DNA of 64,000 nucleotides from Argyresthia goedartella (GCA_949825045.1 OX463812.1:6308661-6372660); one strand, 5' to 3'. Positions 42,176 through 53,235 are shown, numbered from the stretch's first letter. The notes: a model not told the origin generated them from the letters alone. A program made the numbers and translations.

Positions 42176-42440
42176 GTATACCGCACTCATGGGAAACTAC
42201 TTTGTGTCTCTTGCGCTCGAGACTACTGGGGTTTGGGGGACACAAGGGAAAATATTTATTAAGGATCTGGGGCGCCGTCTAAGGGATAGAGGATTTGACA
42301 ACCGCTCTGGGGCATTTCTGATGCAAAGGATCTCCCTGGCGGTGCAGCGGGGAGATGCTGTAAGCGTCATGGGAACCTTAGCCTCGGTAATGTCCCGGGG
42401 TGGTTTATTCGCGTAGTTGTTTTTTTTAAATTTATTTTTT
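42176..42440 (+). pseudogene. Retroelement C-terminal domain, copy 2
   Basis: Nearly identical to 40,790-41,040. The frame runs FVSLALETTGVWGTQGKIF to SLAVQRGDAVSVMGTLASVM and stops after GGLFA. It keeps the reading frame where copy 1 has a 7-bp insertion, so it shows the original C-terminus. The 5' truncation point is at about 42,176. After the stop both copies share GTAGTTGTTT and then diverge into different AT-rich tails, as expected for independent retrotranspositions. Confidence 0.65.
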
Positions 42441-43190
42441 AATTCCTTACACATGTCTAGCTTAGCTTACTTAAATATTGTGACTTATGTTAAAAACTGT
42501 GTTTGTGTGTATATTAACTGGGAAGTTGACATCAATTAAACACAAAATTATCAACTGTGAACCAATTCAAGGTTAAAGACAATACACTGTAAACTAAACT
42601 AGGTATAAACCTATTCCGAACATTTTAAACAGTGACAGTTGTGACAGTTTGAGGACAATATAATCTGCTTTTTCAATTGTGTGTTTAGTTTTAAAAGACT
42701 AGACCACGTTTAAAAATAGTTTGTTATAACACCGAAAATGTTAGTGTATCATTCATTACTGTTGTAAATTAACATAACAAAACATAGCGTCACGCCTTTT
42801 CCCATACGGGGAGTACAAATCGTGTGTAGGAACCGTGAGCGAGCGGACAGGACTGACTTGAGATGTCCGAGTAAATGCTCACGGGCGCAGTGGTGCGGCG
42901 GTGCAGTGGTGCCTGCACGGGCGGGGGAACCGATTCTATAGGTGATTATTGGAAGTTGCTCAGGTGCGAGCTACATTGCGCTTTATTGCTGAGAGTAAGT
43001 GCACCACTATGTATCTTGTGGCATAGGTATAGAGTGCATTGAAATAGTGTAAGTATGATGGTAAGTGAAATAAAAATCGGCTAAGTACGGGTCGCACTCA
43101 TGCAGCGAGAGCACAAAAATCGCATTCTATTTTGTGAAGGTACTACAAATATACGGTTTTCGGATTATTTCTTTTGTAACTGCTGTTTTT
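42441..43190. other. Unassigned sequence
   Basis: Includes the inverted word GTCACGCCTTTTCCCATACG at 42,789-42,808, matching 35,007 and 26,295 on the other strand, and a GC-rich patch at 42,830-42,930. No coding support. Confidence 0.3.
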
Positions 43191-43191
43191 T

Positions 43192-43580
43192 AGGGTTCCG
43201 TACCCAACGGGTAAGAACGGAACCCTATTACTAAGACTTCGCTGTCCGTCCGTCTGTCACCAGGCTGTATCTCAAGAACCTAGCTAGCTAGAGAGTTGAA
43301 ATTTTCACAGATTATGTATTTCTGTTGCCGCTATAACAACAAATACTAAAAAACAGGATAAAATAAATATTTAAGGGGGCTCCCATACAACAATACCACA
43401 TACAAACTTATGGATGCACCTGGTTACGTACATGGAGTTTGAAAGTAACCGCACCAATAACTTTGTAAATAATATTTTGCTGTGTAAAATCCAAACTATT
43501 CACTCCACACCATCGCTTCCATTGAACGGTGGTACGGAACCCTTCGTGCGCGATTTAGACTCGCACTTGACCGGTTTTTT
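43192..43580 (+). repeat. Family D repeat, copy 2 (complete)
   Basis: Starts AGGGTTCCGTACCCAACGGG and ends GACTCGCACTTGACCGGTTT. In order: GTCCGTCCGTCTGTCACCAG, TTTCTGTTGCCGCTATAACA, AAGGGGGCTCCCATACAACA, GGTTACGTACATGGAGTTTG and GGTACGGAACCCTTCGTGCG. Non-coding. Almost identical to the inverted copy at 47,607. Confidence 0.85.
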
Positions 43581-43644
43581 CTTCTTTTTGAGAAATAAAT
43601 ATCTTAAACCTTAACTGCTGTAAGACCTTGCTGCCTCCCTAACT

Positions 43645-43722
43645 TCATGATTCTAGGTCAGCGAGAAGTACCTACCCTAGGTTTTGATTCCCTTGCGAGT
43701 ATCAAGCTAATTCAGCAAAATT
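43645..43722 (+). repeat. Family F short repeat, copy 3
   Basis: ATTCTAGGTCAGCGAGAAGT and GGTTTTGATTCCCTTGCGAG as at 14,545. It follows a family D copy closely here. Confidence 0.6.
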
Positions 43723-45270
43723 GCGGCATAAACGTTCGTAGTTGTTGATGGCTTTAAGTTTGGTTTTTTCATAGATTTCAAGTACATTTTTGAGAAAAAA
43801 TCCTTTAATTTTTCTGTAAATTTTAATTGCAGTGCGATAAATACATTTTGTACGGAACCCTAATATTACTATAAAGAGCTTTTTTAGCCCAAGTAATCGT
43901 CATGACAATCCAAATGTTCTAAATAATTTAGGAACTGTTGTATCATAATGACAGATCAAAGTGGAAGGTGACCAAGGACACTAACGAAATAAAATGATGA
44001 CGATTAAATACCGCCGTACACGTGCCACAAAGTGCCGCCACAACGACCTTTTGTACTATGGACATTTTATATGGACTCGCTCGTTATGGCGGCGTTTTGT
44101 GGCTCGTGTGCGGCGTGTTGTTAGTTTTTGGTCTGTTTTTTCTTTAGCTACTTAAAAACAAGTTTCAGGCAATTTCCCCAAACCACCCTTGTAACAATCC
44201 CCCAAAACGTCCTTAGTGGGGAAAGTTGGCAAGCGTGCATTGGTACCCCGCGGCGTATGGCAGTCGTGTCCCGCGCCGCGCCCAGGCTGCGCGTGTCGTG
44301 CCCCGCCCCGCAGACCGGTACGTACCCCACACAAAAAGGTTATATATTTTAATAATGTTTACCTCCTTGCCGGATCGATCGCACGTGGTGCATCAATACG
44401 GTTTTTAAACACGTGTTCTATCGATTCTGATTCTGATCTTGTTGTATCTAATCGAATTACGGCGCTCATTCTGTGTTGGAGATTTCTGTTTAAAGTAGCT
44501 CTGATAGGGAAATGTTGGAATAGGGTTAATATTTTATTTGATTGTGCCTCTGCCGCCTCATGTGGGAAAGGCTTTGTTTGTTTTGTTTTTTGTTTATGAG
44601 GTCTCGATGCTGAGATAAGTATTTTGTAACAGTTATTTTTTGACCTTTACTTGGTCTCCTATCTTTATAATTTGGTGCTTTACAGGATTGAAGTTGTTAG
44701 ATAATAACAGCTAAAGCTGTGTGGTTTCAAAGAAGGAATCACAACTTGTTCAGGAAATTGATATATTCAGATAAACGTTTAGTTATTCCTTAGTTATTGG
44801 TAGGTGTGCAGTCAGTAGTAATGTATACAACATTTTAGTAACTACTTAACATTTTTACACTATCTTACATATGACATTAAGAACCAAGAAAAACATTCGT
44901 GTTATTATATTTTCAAGCTGCTTCTCTGATTTAAATGTATTTAAGCACTTTACATAAAATAAACATATAATACCGGTCGAAGGCCATCGCTATTTAAATC
45001 TTAGCCGGGAGACCCTGCTGCCATATTGGCGAAATATGACCGAATATGTACAAATGCCGGGTTTAAAGTTTTATTTCATTGCTTGTTCTAATTTCAAATG
45101 AGCTATTTTATACTCAAGTAGCGGAACCATGAATGCAAAACACTATTTTACTGACGTAAAGAATGCATTAAACCATTTTTATAATCTAACACGTAACAAA
45201 AGCAATCGTAAAACAGGCAATTTTAAGAGAAAAACGTAAAATATGGTTTAAAATAAAAGTGTTTATTTCG
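43723..45270. other. Unassigned region
   Basis: AT-rich, with a GC-rich patch at 44,215-44,335 open in all plus frames. No recognised domain or repeat. Confidence 0.3.
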
Positions 45271-45337
45271 CTGCTACGCGCGCTACGTAGCGTCTACGAG
45301 CGGCGCTACGAAATGTCGTAGCGGAGGTGCTACGAAA
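45271..45337. repeat. CTACG/CGTAG-rich cluster
   Basis: The pentamer CTACG or its complement occurs about seven times in 67 bp (GCTACGCGCGCTACGTAGCG and on), giving several overlapping small inverted repeats. Confidence 0.6.
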
Positions 45338-45489
45338 ATTCTCTTTTGAACAAAGGCGAGAGAAGGATGTTCATACAGTTCAAGGTTGTGTGTGTTTATA
45401 TGTTGTGTGTCAGATTCTCAGAGGTGTCAAAAACTCTTTGACTTGACTATTGACGTTTTTATCCATTAAGGTGATACAAGAAAATATAT

Positions 45490-45538
45490 AGAAAAGGAAT
45501 TCTAATGCAATTCGTTTACATTAGAATTCCTTTTCTAT
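45490..45538. repeat. Perfect 19-bp inverted repeat
   Basis: TAGAAAAGGAATTCTAATG (45,490-45,508) and its exact complement (45,520-45,538) flank an 11-nt loop. No coding context. Confidence 0.9.
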
Positions 45539-46640
45539 TCACTTTCGTAGTGACAGCGTTAATTACTTCCTCATAAGAAAGAAATGCGCTGGACTCAAAC
45601 AAAAATGACGTGGCGCCACATGAAAAATAGTTTTAAGATAAACTACGCTCTTTTGTCAAAAAGTTTTTCAAGGAGAGTTCACGAATACATAATATCCACA
45701 TTTTGAATGCAATTCAGCAATGAAATTAGTTAGGATTTTAGAATTGCAGGAAAAAAGATTACAATTTAGAGGTATTTTCGTAATTAAATTCTATTGAGAA
45801 AATTTCGTTTAATCAGGTTTTCTTTCAGTGAGAATCTTAATTAAATATTAAATTAACGTCAACCAAAAAATAAAATCTGTAGAAGACTTCATAGTGGAGT
45901 AAATGGTTTCGAAAAATACCCCTTTTTTTCGTAACACCTTAAATATCACGTCAATGACAGCATGTTTACCGACGGAATGTGTACTTTCACATGAGCTGAA
46001 AAATTACATTTATTTGCTCAATACGAGTAATACTTGCCTAATTGTACACAACCAAGGCAATAGATTAACAAGCTAGTAAAGTATATACCATAGTGAACAG
46101 TTTAAAAATGGCCCTAGGTCAAAAAGAACGGTGAAACGTTCGACCTACCTAAGGTCGAAATAGGTTTTTTGCGTGTCTACAGTAATAGCCCTCGGGCCAA
46201 CATGAACGGACGAGTTTACTCGTTTTATTACTTCAATTCATACTTTTGTTCAGCTACTCTGTTTATGGTTGGGAGATTGGTAAAAAGATTTAAAGAGATA
46301 ATGAGATAAAGAGTTATTTTTTTTAAACTTACTTTTTCAATGTTGTTTCTTGTTGTGCCGGCCCGTACGCCCATCACAGATATGCGGAAATATCTCATCA
46401 GGTACTATGTATTATGTACGTCATTAATAACAAATACCAACCTAGTATATAAGCTAGGATTGTATTTCAATAAAATAGACAAGATATTAACTGAGCATGT
46501 AGTGCCAAGCCTTTTATCCCGTCTCCCGTCGGTTGCTCCACTGTCGGCAAAAATATATCAATGTACTAGCCTTAGCCGGTAATTGTAATGATCAACAGAA
46601 ATTGTTTTGGTAAATAATTTCACCATGATAAAATCTTAAA
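45539..46640. other. Unassigned AT-rich sequence
   Basis: No gene or known repeat seen. The 80-codon plus frame at 46,340 has no recognisable motif. Confidence 0.3.
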
Positions 46641-46644
46641 AAAA

Positions 46645-47165
46645 AAATATTGAAGTCCTATTTAGAAATAAGAAATAAGAATAAGAAATTAATAAGCTAT
46701 GTCAAGGGTATTGTACAGTAATTAGTTTTAGCACATTAATTGAACTCCTTATACAGCTAGTAAATAGCATGCAAATATTTAGTTGTACTGGTATTCATCA
46801 TTTTTAAAATTTAAAAACTCCTGCAGTGAATAAAAAGAATTGTCTAAGAGCCATTTTCGTAGTTTACATGTAAATAAGTTAACAGGAAGGTTTTTAATAT
46901 CTTGAGGTATCCCATTGTACACCATTAAACACATTGCGTTACAATTATTTTTGTACAGTGCTGTTCTGGGACAGTGTTTTAAGACAAGCCTATCAGGATT
47001 TCTGGTATTTCTGGGATATAAATCACTTGCTTTGTCAAATAGATTAGTGTTAAGTTTAACAAATTTAGCCACTTCCATGATATATAGACAGAGAAATGGT
47101 AGTATTTTCAATTCACGAAACAATGGCTTGCATGATACGTGCTGCGGTACTCCAACTATTGACCG
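46645..47165 (-). pseudogene. LINE ORF2 C-terminal fragment
   Basis: The minus frame 46,779-47,123 reads FRELKILPFLCLYIMEVAKF, NTRNPDRL, MCLMVYNGIPQDIKNLPVNL and FYSLQEFLNF before the stop. These are the conserved post-polymerase blocks of Jockey/CR1-group ORF2. Coding similarity continues a little upstream (CKPLFREL). The 3' untranslated part and an A/T-rich tail lie at about 46,645-46,778. 5'-truncated; no catalytic residues remain. Confidence 0.75.
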
Positions 47166-47503
47166 GATGCATTTTTTTGAGCGATAAAAACAGCTTGCTT
47201 ATTTCTTCCTCCCCGGTCGCGATTCGAATACTTAACACAAAATGCATCATAAACTCCAACCACCAACAGCGACCAAAAATAAGCAGATTTGTTAACTTGG
47301 ATGACATCAACATTCCAGTTTTTTATTTATTTAGAAATCACAGTCCAGAAACGATTTCTTTTTTGCGGAATCTCGACGTCATATATTTTTTGTATGTATT
47401 TTTTTCTTTCTCAAACCTATCGTGTGGGGTGTCAAATTAAGGGGCTTCATGAGCCGGTTCTAAAAATATACTACACCATTACCTTTCGGCCGCCTGTTTT
47501 CTT

Positions 47504-47559
47504 AAAATCCAAGAAATAGTTTCAAAACAGGTATGTTTTGAAAATATTTCTTGGATTTT
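47504..47559. repeat. 26-bp inverted repeat, 4-nt loop
   Basis: Left arm 47,504-47,529 and right arm 47,534-47,559 pair with one mismatch. Starts AAAATCCAAGAAATAGTTTC. Confidence 0.9.
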
Positions 47560-47606
47560 TAGAACTTGGTAAAGTTTGGACTCCTCGAAGTAGGAGACGA
47601 ATTAGT

Positions 47607-48018
47607 AAAAAAACCGGTCAAGTGCGAGTCTAAATCGCGCACGAAGGGTTCCGTACCACCGTTCAATGGAAGCGATGGCGTCGAGTGAATAGTTTGGATT
47701 TTACACAGCAAAATATTGTTTACAAAGTTATTGGTGCGGTTACTTTCACACTCCATGTACGTAACCAGGTGCATCCATAAGTTTGTATGTGGTATTGAAA
47801 GAATTGTTGTATGGGAGCCCCCTTAAATATTTCCTTTATCCTGTTTTTTAGTATTTGTTGTTATAGCGGCAACAGAAATACATAATCTGTGAAAATTTCA
47901 ACTCTCTAGCTAGCTAGGTTCTTGAGATACAGCCTGGTGACTGACGGACGGACGGACGGACGGACAGCGGAGTCTTAGTAATAGGGTCCCGTTTGGAACC
48001 CTTCGGGTACGGAACCCT
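47607..48018 (-). repeat. Family D repeat, copy 3 (complete)
   Basis: Inverted relative to copy 2 and nearly identical to it, including the same minority word GATTTAGACTCGCAC. The (GGAC)n run at 47,943-47,963 is longer than in copy 2. The two form an inverted pair about 4.0 kb apart. Confidence 0.85.
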
Positions 48019-48099
48019 AAAAAGGATCTATACATACCATGAGAGTGAGTGAAATAGACCATAACTATTTTCATGAAAAGTGAATAGATTGTATTTAAA

Positions 48100-48145
48100 A
48101 TCGCAAAATGTAGTTTACAAAGTTATTGGTGCGGCTACTTTACTA
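48100..48145 (-). repeat. Family D scrap
   Basis: AGTTTACAAAGTTATTGGTG and CGGCTACTTTACTACTT match the inner part of family D. Confidence 0.45.
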
Positions 48146-48325
48146 CTTGATTTTGATTGAATCTAAAATACTTACCTATAAATTGGTTCACAGTCCCCCC
48201 TGTTAGCGAGGTCTACTGCCCACAGGGCCACTAGTAATAAAGTGTATACCAGGTATTTGCCCACCACATACAACCGAACTGAGAACCGCTCCTTTCTTGA
48301 AGTCAGTTAAAAAAGGTCCGTCTTA

Positions 48326-48709
48326 CATCTCAATTGGGAGCGGTTCGAAGATCCTTACATCTCAATTGGGGGCGGTTCGAAGATCCTTACATCTCAATTG
48401 GGGACGGTTCGAAGATCCTTACATCTCAATTGGGGGCGGTTCGAAGATCCTTACATCTCAATTGGGGGCGGTTCGAAGATCCTTACATCTCAATTGGGGA
48501 CGGTTCGAAGATCCTTACATCTCAATTGGGGGCGGTTCGAAGATCCTTACAACTCAATTGGGGGCGGTTCGAAGATCCTTACATCTCAATTGGGGACGGT
48601 TCGAAGATCCTTACATCTCAATTGGGGAAGGTTCGAAGATCCTTACATCTCAATTGGCGACGGTTCGAAGATCCTTACATCTCAATTGGGGGCGGTTCGA
48701 AGATCTTTC
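48326..48709 (+). repeat. Minisatellite, 12 x 32 bp
   Basis: Units begin every 32 bp from 48,326 to 48,678: CATCTCAATTGGGGGCGGTT then CGAAGATCCTTA. Differences are confined to one or two positions (GGGGG, GGGAG, GGGAC, GGGAA, GGCGA; one CAACT). Because 32 is not a multiple of three and the unit has no stop in any plus frame, all three frames are open and each repeats every 96 bp. No protein function is implied. Confidence 0.97.
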
Positions 48710-48746
48710 GGGTCATTTGTTCACTGCTTCGTATTTTTTGCTTAAT

Positions 48747-48850
48747 TTTTTCTGTGATTTTTATTTGAGAACAGTACTTATCCCTTATTATTAGAACTAG
48801 TGGTTATCCCTTAGTTAAAGTACTGTTCTCAAATAAAAATCACAGAAAAA
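48747..48850. repeat. Perfect 33-bp inverted repeat
   Basis: Arm 48,747-48,779 (TTTTTCTGTGATTTTTATTT...) is exactly inverted at 48,818-48,850. The 38-nt spacer has TATCCCTTA twice. It begins 37 bp after the minisatellite. Confidence 0.95.
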
Positions 48851-49239
48851 TAAATTCTAAAATAAAAATGTTCTGTTTTGATTTTCGCTCGGGTAAGGAC
48901 ACTCTCAGGTCAATGGAATTTTCAATGATTTTGCACCAAGGCATAAGGTTGAAATTCGCGATGCATATTTCAGGGTCTACGAGCGAAAGCCCAAGACTTT
49001 GCTAATATTTTAGAAAACAGTTTTTTTGAGTTGATTTAAAGATAAATTCACAAGAGAAATAGCTATTAAGGAGTACACACCTTCTATAACCTGAATCAAT
49101 TGTAAGAATAAATGAGTACTGTCCAAGATTGAACACCTATTAGACATTGTCCCTTTCTTATGGGAAATAATAAAACGACCGAATAAAAAACTACTGAGCG
49201 AATGACCACAAACACAGACCACATACCACAAACGGAAAA

Positions 49240-49470
49240 AATACTGAATTGCGCAACGAAATTACTGATTAGCACGACTAAATTACTGAATGCTTTAGCC
49301 ACCGCTTGTTGGCTGAAGAAAGACTGCCTGCGTGAAGTACTGGGTCAGGGCAGGTGAAGGAAAAGGGGGTGAGCGAAGCGAAGACCCCTTTATCCTTCGT
49401 GTTAGGTCAAACATGTAAGAACAACAAAATCCAATGCTCGTTTCGTATTTGATGTTATTCGAGTTAAGGT
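49240..49470 (+). repeat. Family C repeat, copy 5
   Basis: GGGCAGGTGAAGGAAAAGGG, hairpin GGGGGTGAGCGAAGCGAAG / CCCCTTT, TATCCTTCGTGTTAGGTCAA and CATGTAAGAACAACAAAAT. Outer parts are diverged; related CAAATTACTGA words continue on both sides to about 49,620. Confidence 0.65.
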
Positions 49471-49620
49471 GTTCAAGTTGCTGTTTTTAGATTTCTAGTC
49501 GCGCAATTCGGTAATTTTGTCAGAGGAAGCCAGTATTTCTAGTCGTGCCCAATCTTTGTCGCTATTCAGATATTCAGTCAGGCAAAACCAGTATTTTTGC
49601 CAAGCAAACCCTGGATTTAC

Positions 49621-50409
49621 AGTCATACGTTAAAATAGTACCCCTTCCTTATAAAGTGCGTCTTAAGCATTCTGATCATACTACCGTCTTAACCTGAAAG
49701 ACAGCACCGTATTAGGATCGCACCATACCACCTACAGTCATCGAATTGCAATTACATTATAAAGTTCTTTCCAACCCTGTACAAAATGCGATTACAATTA
49801 TGCTTGTAGGTTGTAGGGTCTGTAGGGCATCCAGGTGTGCGATCACCTTTTCTTACAACCTTCGCTTACGCTTTAAAAGTCTGTGATCGTACAGAAAAAC
49901 TGTTTCCCATCTCATTTCGCATTCAGATCGGAGACCGAACGTTTATACTTGCGATAAAAGTAGATATGCTAGGTTGACTCGTTTACCGGTTAGGGTTGAG
50001 TGGAAATCTACCCGATAGCATATACATATAGTCTTAGGGAACTGAAGAAAACTTCGAAGGAAAAAATACTCGACATAATAAATCTTATAAGTTATCATAA
50101 AAAACTTTTAATGGTCTATTAACTTTAATCGATCTATCATGCCGTATCTTATTATTAATTTATAACTAGCTAACCAGGTGAACTTCGTATTATCTAAAAT
50201 TTGATTGTAAAATAAATAATACAGGGCCATACCCTAAAATGTCGCGTTGGTGGAAAATTCCTTATAAAATAGTTGTTTGTTAAATAAAAGTAGTTGGTAG
50301 TTTACACGTAGGTAAAGTATTTTGTTTTTAGATCTACGTAATATCCCTTTATAGTCTGTGGATCTACGCTAAGCTTAAACTTTTTGGTGGACAACCATCA
50401 ATGAGGTTA
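49621..50409. other. Unassigned sequence
   Basis: No gene or repeat recognised. Confidence 0.3.
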
Positions 50410-51033
50410 TAGTACATTATGATACAAGTGTGGTATGTTGGTCATTACACTCGAGTCGGTTTTTAAGCCTGAGCCGAAGGCGAAGGCTTAATGGAGACGA
50501 GAAGTGTAATGACCAATGCTCACGTGTTTCATACGACGTTTTTCAACACACTTGCGAGGAAAAGTAAATAAAACTGACGAAATGCAATACTGTGAATAAA
50601 CTTAACAAGCAGAAACCCATTTAAAAGATGGCGGCCGTAATTTTATATTTTGCGCGCTCAGCGCTGCATGCGCGCGCAAGTCTGAGATAAGGGCACCGGC
50701 AAAGTAGCTAATCAGCCACATATTTATAAATTTTGAAATTGGGTATTTATAGGTAAAAATACACCGTCAAAATATAAATACCAACAAGCTAACAAGCAGT
50801 TTCATGAAATTTTTTAATTATGTATCACATTTTGAATTGAATTTTATATTAACGCAAATAACTACTTAGCTGTTTTCGAAACATTAATACTTCTTGCTAA
50901 TATTTAAAAAGATATGTAATGAAAAGGCACTAGTGCGATAATGTAATGTAAAAGGCACGGCATGGGTAATATTCTGCATTATCAGTGTAAATACTCTGTA
51001 ATAAGACCTACTTTACGAGCAGGTGTGTTGAAA
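50410..51033. repeat. Family E unit, copy 1 (624 bp)
   Basis: Starts TAGTACATTATGATACAAGT. The first ~125 bp form a palindrome (GGTCATTACACTCGAG ... AGTGTAATGACC) with tip AAGCCTGAGCCGAAGGCGAAGGCTT near 50,466-50,490. The remaining ~500 bp are bounded by inverted TTTTCAACACACYTGC words (about 50,537 and 51,018). It includes a GC-rich GCGCGCTCAGCGCTGCATGC block. Non-coding. Confidence 0.8.
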
Positions 51034-51630
51034 TAGTACATTATGATACAAGTGTGGTATGTTGGTCATTACACTCGAGTCGGTTAATGGAGACGAGAAG
51101 TGTAATGACCAATGCTCACGTGTTTCATACGACGTTTTTCAACACACTTGCGAGGAAAAGTAAATAAAACTAACGAAATGCAATACTGTGAATAAACTTA
51201 ACAAACAGAAACCCATTTAAAAGATGGCGGCCGTAATTTTATTTTTTCGCGCGCTCAGCGCTGCATGCGCGCGCAAGTCTGAGATAAGGGCACCGGCAAA
51301 GTAGCTAATCAGCCACATATTTATAAATTTTGAAATTGGGTATTTATAGGTAAAAATACACCGTCAAAATATAAATACCAACAAGCTAACAAGCAGTTTC
51401 ATGAATTTTTTTAATTATTTATCACATTTTGAATTGAATTTTATATTTACGCAAATAACTACTTAGCTGTTTTCGAAACATTAATACTTCTTGCTAATAT
51501 TTAAAAAGATATGTAATGAAAAGGCACTAGTGCGATAATGTAATGTAAAAGGCACGGCATGGGTAATATTCTGCATTATCAGTGTAAATACGCTGTAATA
51601 AGACCTACTTTACGAGCAGGTGTGTTGAAA
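51034..51630. repeat. Family E unit, copy 2 (597 bp)
   Basis: Direct head-to-tail duplicate of copy 1 with very few substitutions. It lacks a 28-bp block at the palindrome tip: GAGTCGG is joined directly to TTAATGGAGACGAG. One extra base lies in the T-run before GCGCGC. Confidence 0.85.
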
Positions 51631-51924
51631 AATTTATTACCTTATAATTATCTATGACTAAGGAGTTTGAATGATCTGTGGCTACCAACACCATCTAGCG
51701 ACAGGAAGCTGAGACTTTTCCACTTCCCATACAAAATATTTTTAGATTTTTTGGCTGATTCTCTGCGTTTTTCCTTATTTTCTTTTCCTTATTTAATTAA
51801 ACCTCCTCTGGACTGAGGAGGATAACCACGTAAATAGAAATTATCCAAACTCTTCGGGGCATTTTAGAGATTTAGTACAGCAGATTAATTTTTATAAGTA
51901 TAGATGCATTAACTCACTATTTTC

Positions 51925-52280
51925 GCAAAATGTGTTTTTCTGTTGCCGCTATAGCAACAAACAATGAACAACGCGAGATTTTATTAATTAATAGGGGTCC
52001 CCATACAAGAGACTTGTTTTAAAATCCCTGCCCCTCCGAATTACAAAATCATCATAATTCAAATTTCGCGGCATCTATTATTGTTTCGGTGGCGCAATGG
52101 ATTTGGTGTCGGATCCGCTATCTGTAGGGAAAGGAACCTTCCTTAATAGGGTTCAAAACCTAGTTCGGATTTGAACATATTTTGTTTTCGTTTTATCAAT
52201 GTTTGTCCTTAAGTTGTCTTTAATGATAGTACGGAACCCTTAGTGTGGGAGTCCGACCCGCACTTTATCGTGTTTACTTG
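51925..52280 (+). repeat. Family D relative, diverged copy
   Basis: TTTCTGTTGCCGCTATAGCA, AGGGGTCCCCATACAAG and, at the far end, AGTACGGAACCCTTAGTGTG with GTCCGACCCGCACTT. The inner part carries a degenerate tRNA-like piece (GGTGGCGCAATGGATT at 52,089, GGGTTCAAAACC at 52,148), perhaps an old SINE inside. Confidence 0.55.
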
Positions 52281-53145
52281 TATACCTTGGCAATAAATAA
52301 TTAAAAATAAATAAGTGTCATATTAGCGGACGACTGCATGTTCTGATAGACAAACAAATATTTGATACAAAATAACACGCAGTCGTTTAAAATTATTGCC
52401 ATTATTTAATTTATGTCATTTCTTGCCAAAGTATAGCATAGGGTATTCCTTTAGAAACATAATTAACACTTATAAATAATAAACTCAATTCCAAATATTT
52501 GCTCCATAACGGTCTTAATCTAGCTTTCCATTCATCTCTTTGTATACCAGCAACTAGGTTATAGTGGCAATCTCGTACTCTTTACATAGTTAACCCTTGC
52601 ACGTACCAGGGATCGGGAGCCAGACAGAATTGTTCACAGGTTTATTACCAAGCAATAAGGTTCAAAATCGCGGGCATTGTTTAAGACCCCACCACTGACT
52701 GGGTGGTTAAACAACTAGAGTTCTACAGGCAACATTTGCCCAGAAATAGTCTTCTAAAAATCCTCGAGTATTAACATAATAGAAATGTATGCGGCGAGAT
52801 TTCCTTAATCGATTTCGGGTTTTGCATATTCAGATTCGCTTTTGATAATGTCTATATCACGGGAAGGTGGGGCTGGCCGGCACATGTGGGACTTAAACTA
52901 GCTATCTGAATTTGCATTTTGCTAATGAATATTTTTATAGGTCTTATGAAGTTTGGTGAAGGCTTCATTTTGACTTGATTATTAGATGTTGTTGTGGGGG
53001 TGCTGGTTAGAGAAATTGGACCTGGAAAGTTGTATTTAATTAATTTCTTCTTAAGTCTTTGCTCGACTTGGTGGGTGGGGCAATGCCATGACGTCAGGTA
53101 AAAGAAGTTGAAAGGATTCTGGGGAAAAGATTATAACAATAAATA
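52281..53145. other. Unassigned sequence
   Basis: No recognised gene or repeat. Confidence 0.3.
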
Positions 53146-53235
53146 GTAGTTTATGTAACTGATGCATAATGGAGGGCATTAAAACTCGAGAGATTTAATA
53201 TATGATACCTAATTATGTACAGTTACATACACTAG
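53146..53235. repeat. Family A remnant, copy e (tip deleted)
   Basis: The left arm runs to GCATTAAAACTCGAGAG, then a short TTTAATATATGATACC replaces the tip and the inner right arm, and the outer right arm AATTATGTACAGTTACATAC follows. The GCCGAAGGC tip is gone. Confidence 0.7.

Noticed and set aside
44128..44599. Overlapping plus frames in a GC-rich patch
   Set aside because: Open on both strands, with no motif and no splice or start context that separates one frame from the others.
48326..48709. CRISPR array
   Set aside because: Units are contiguous with no spacers, there are no cas genes and the setting is eukaryotic.
48297..48794. Three overlapping repeat-protein genes (115-165 codons)
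   Set aside because: They are the three frames of a 32-bp minisatellite without stops, repeating every 96 bp. Unit length is not a multiple of three.
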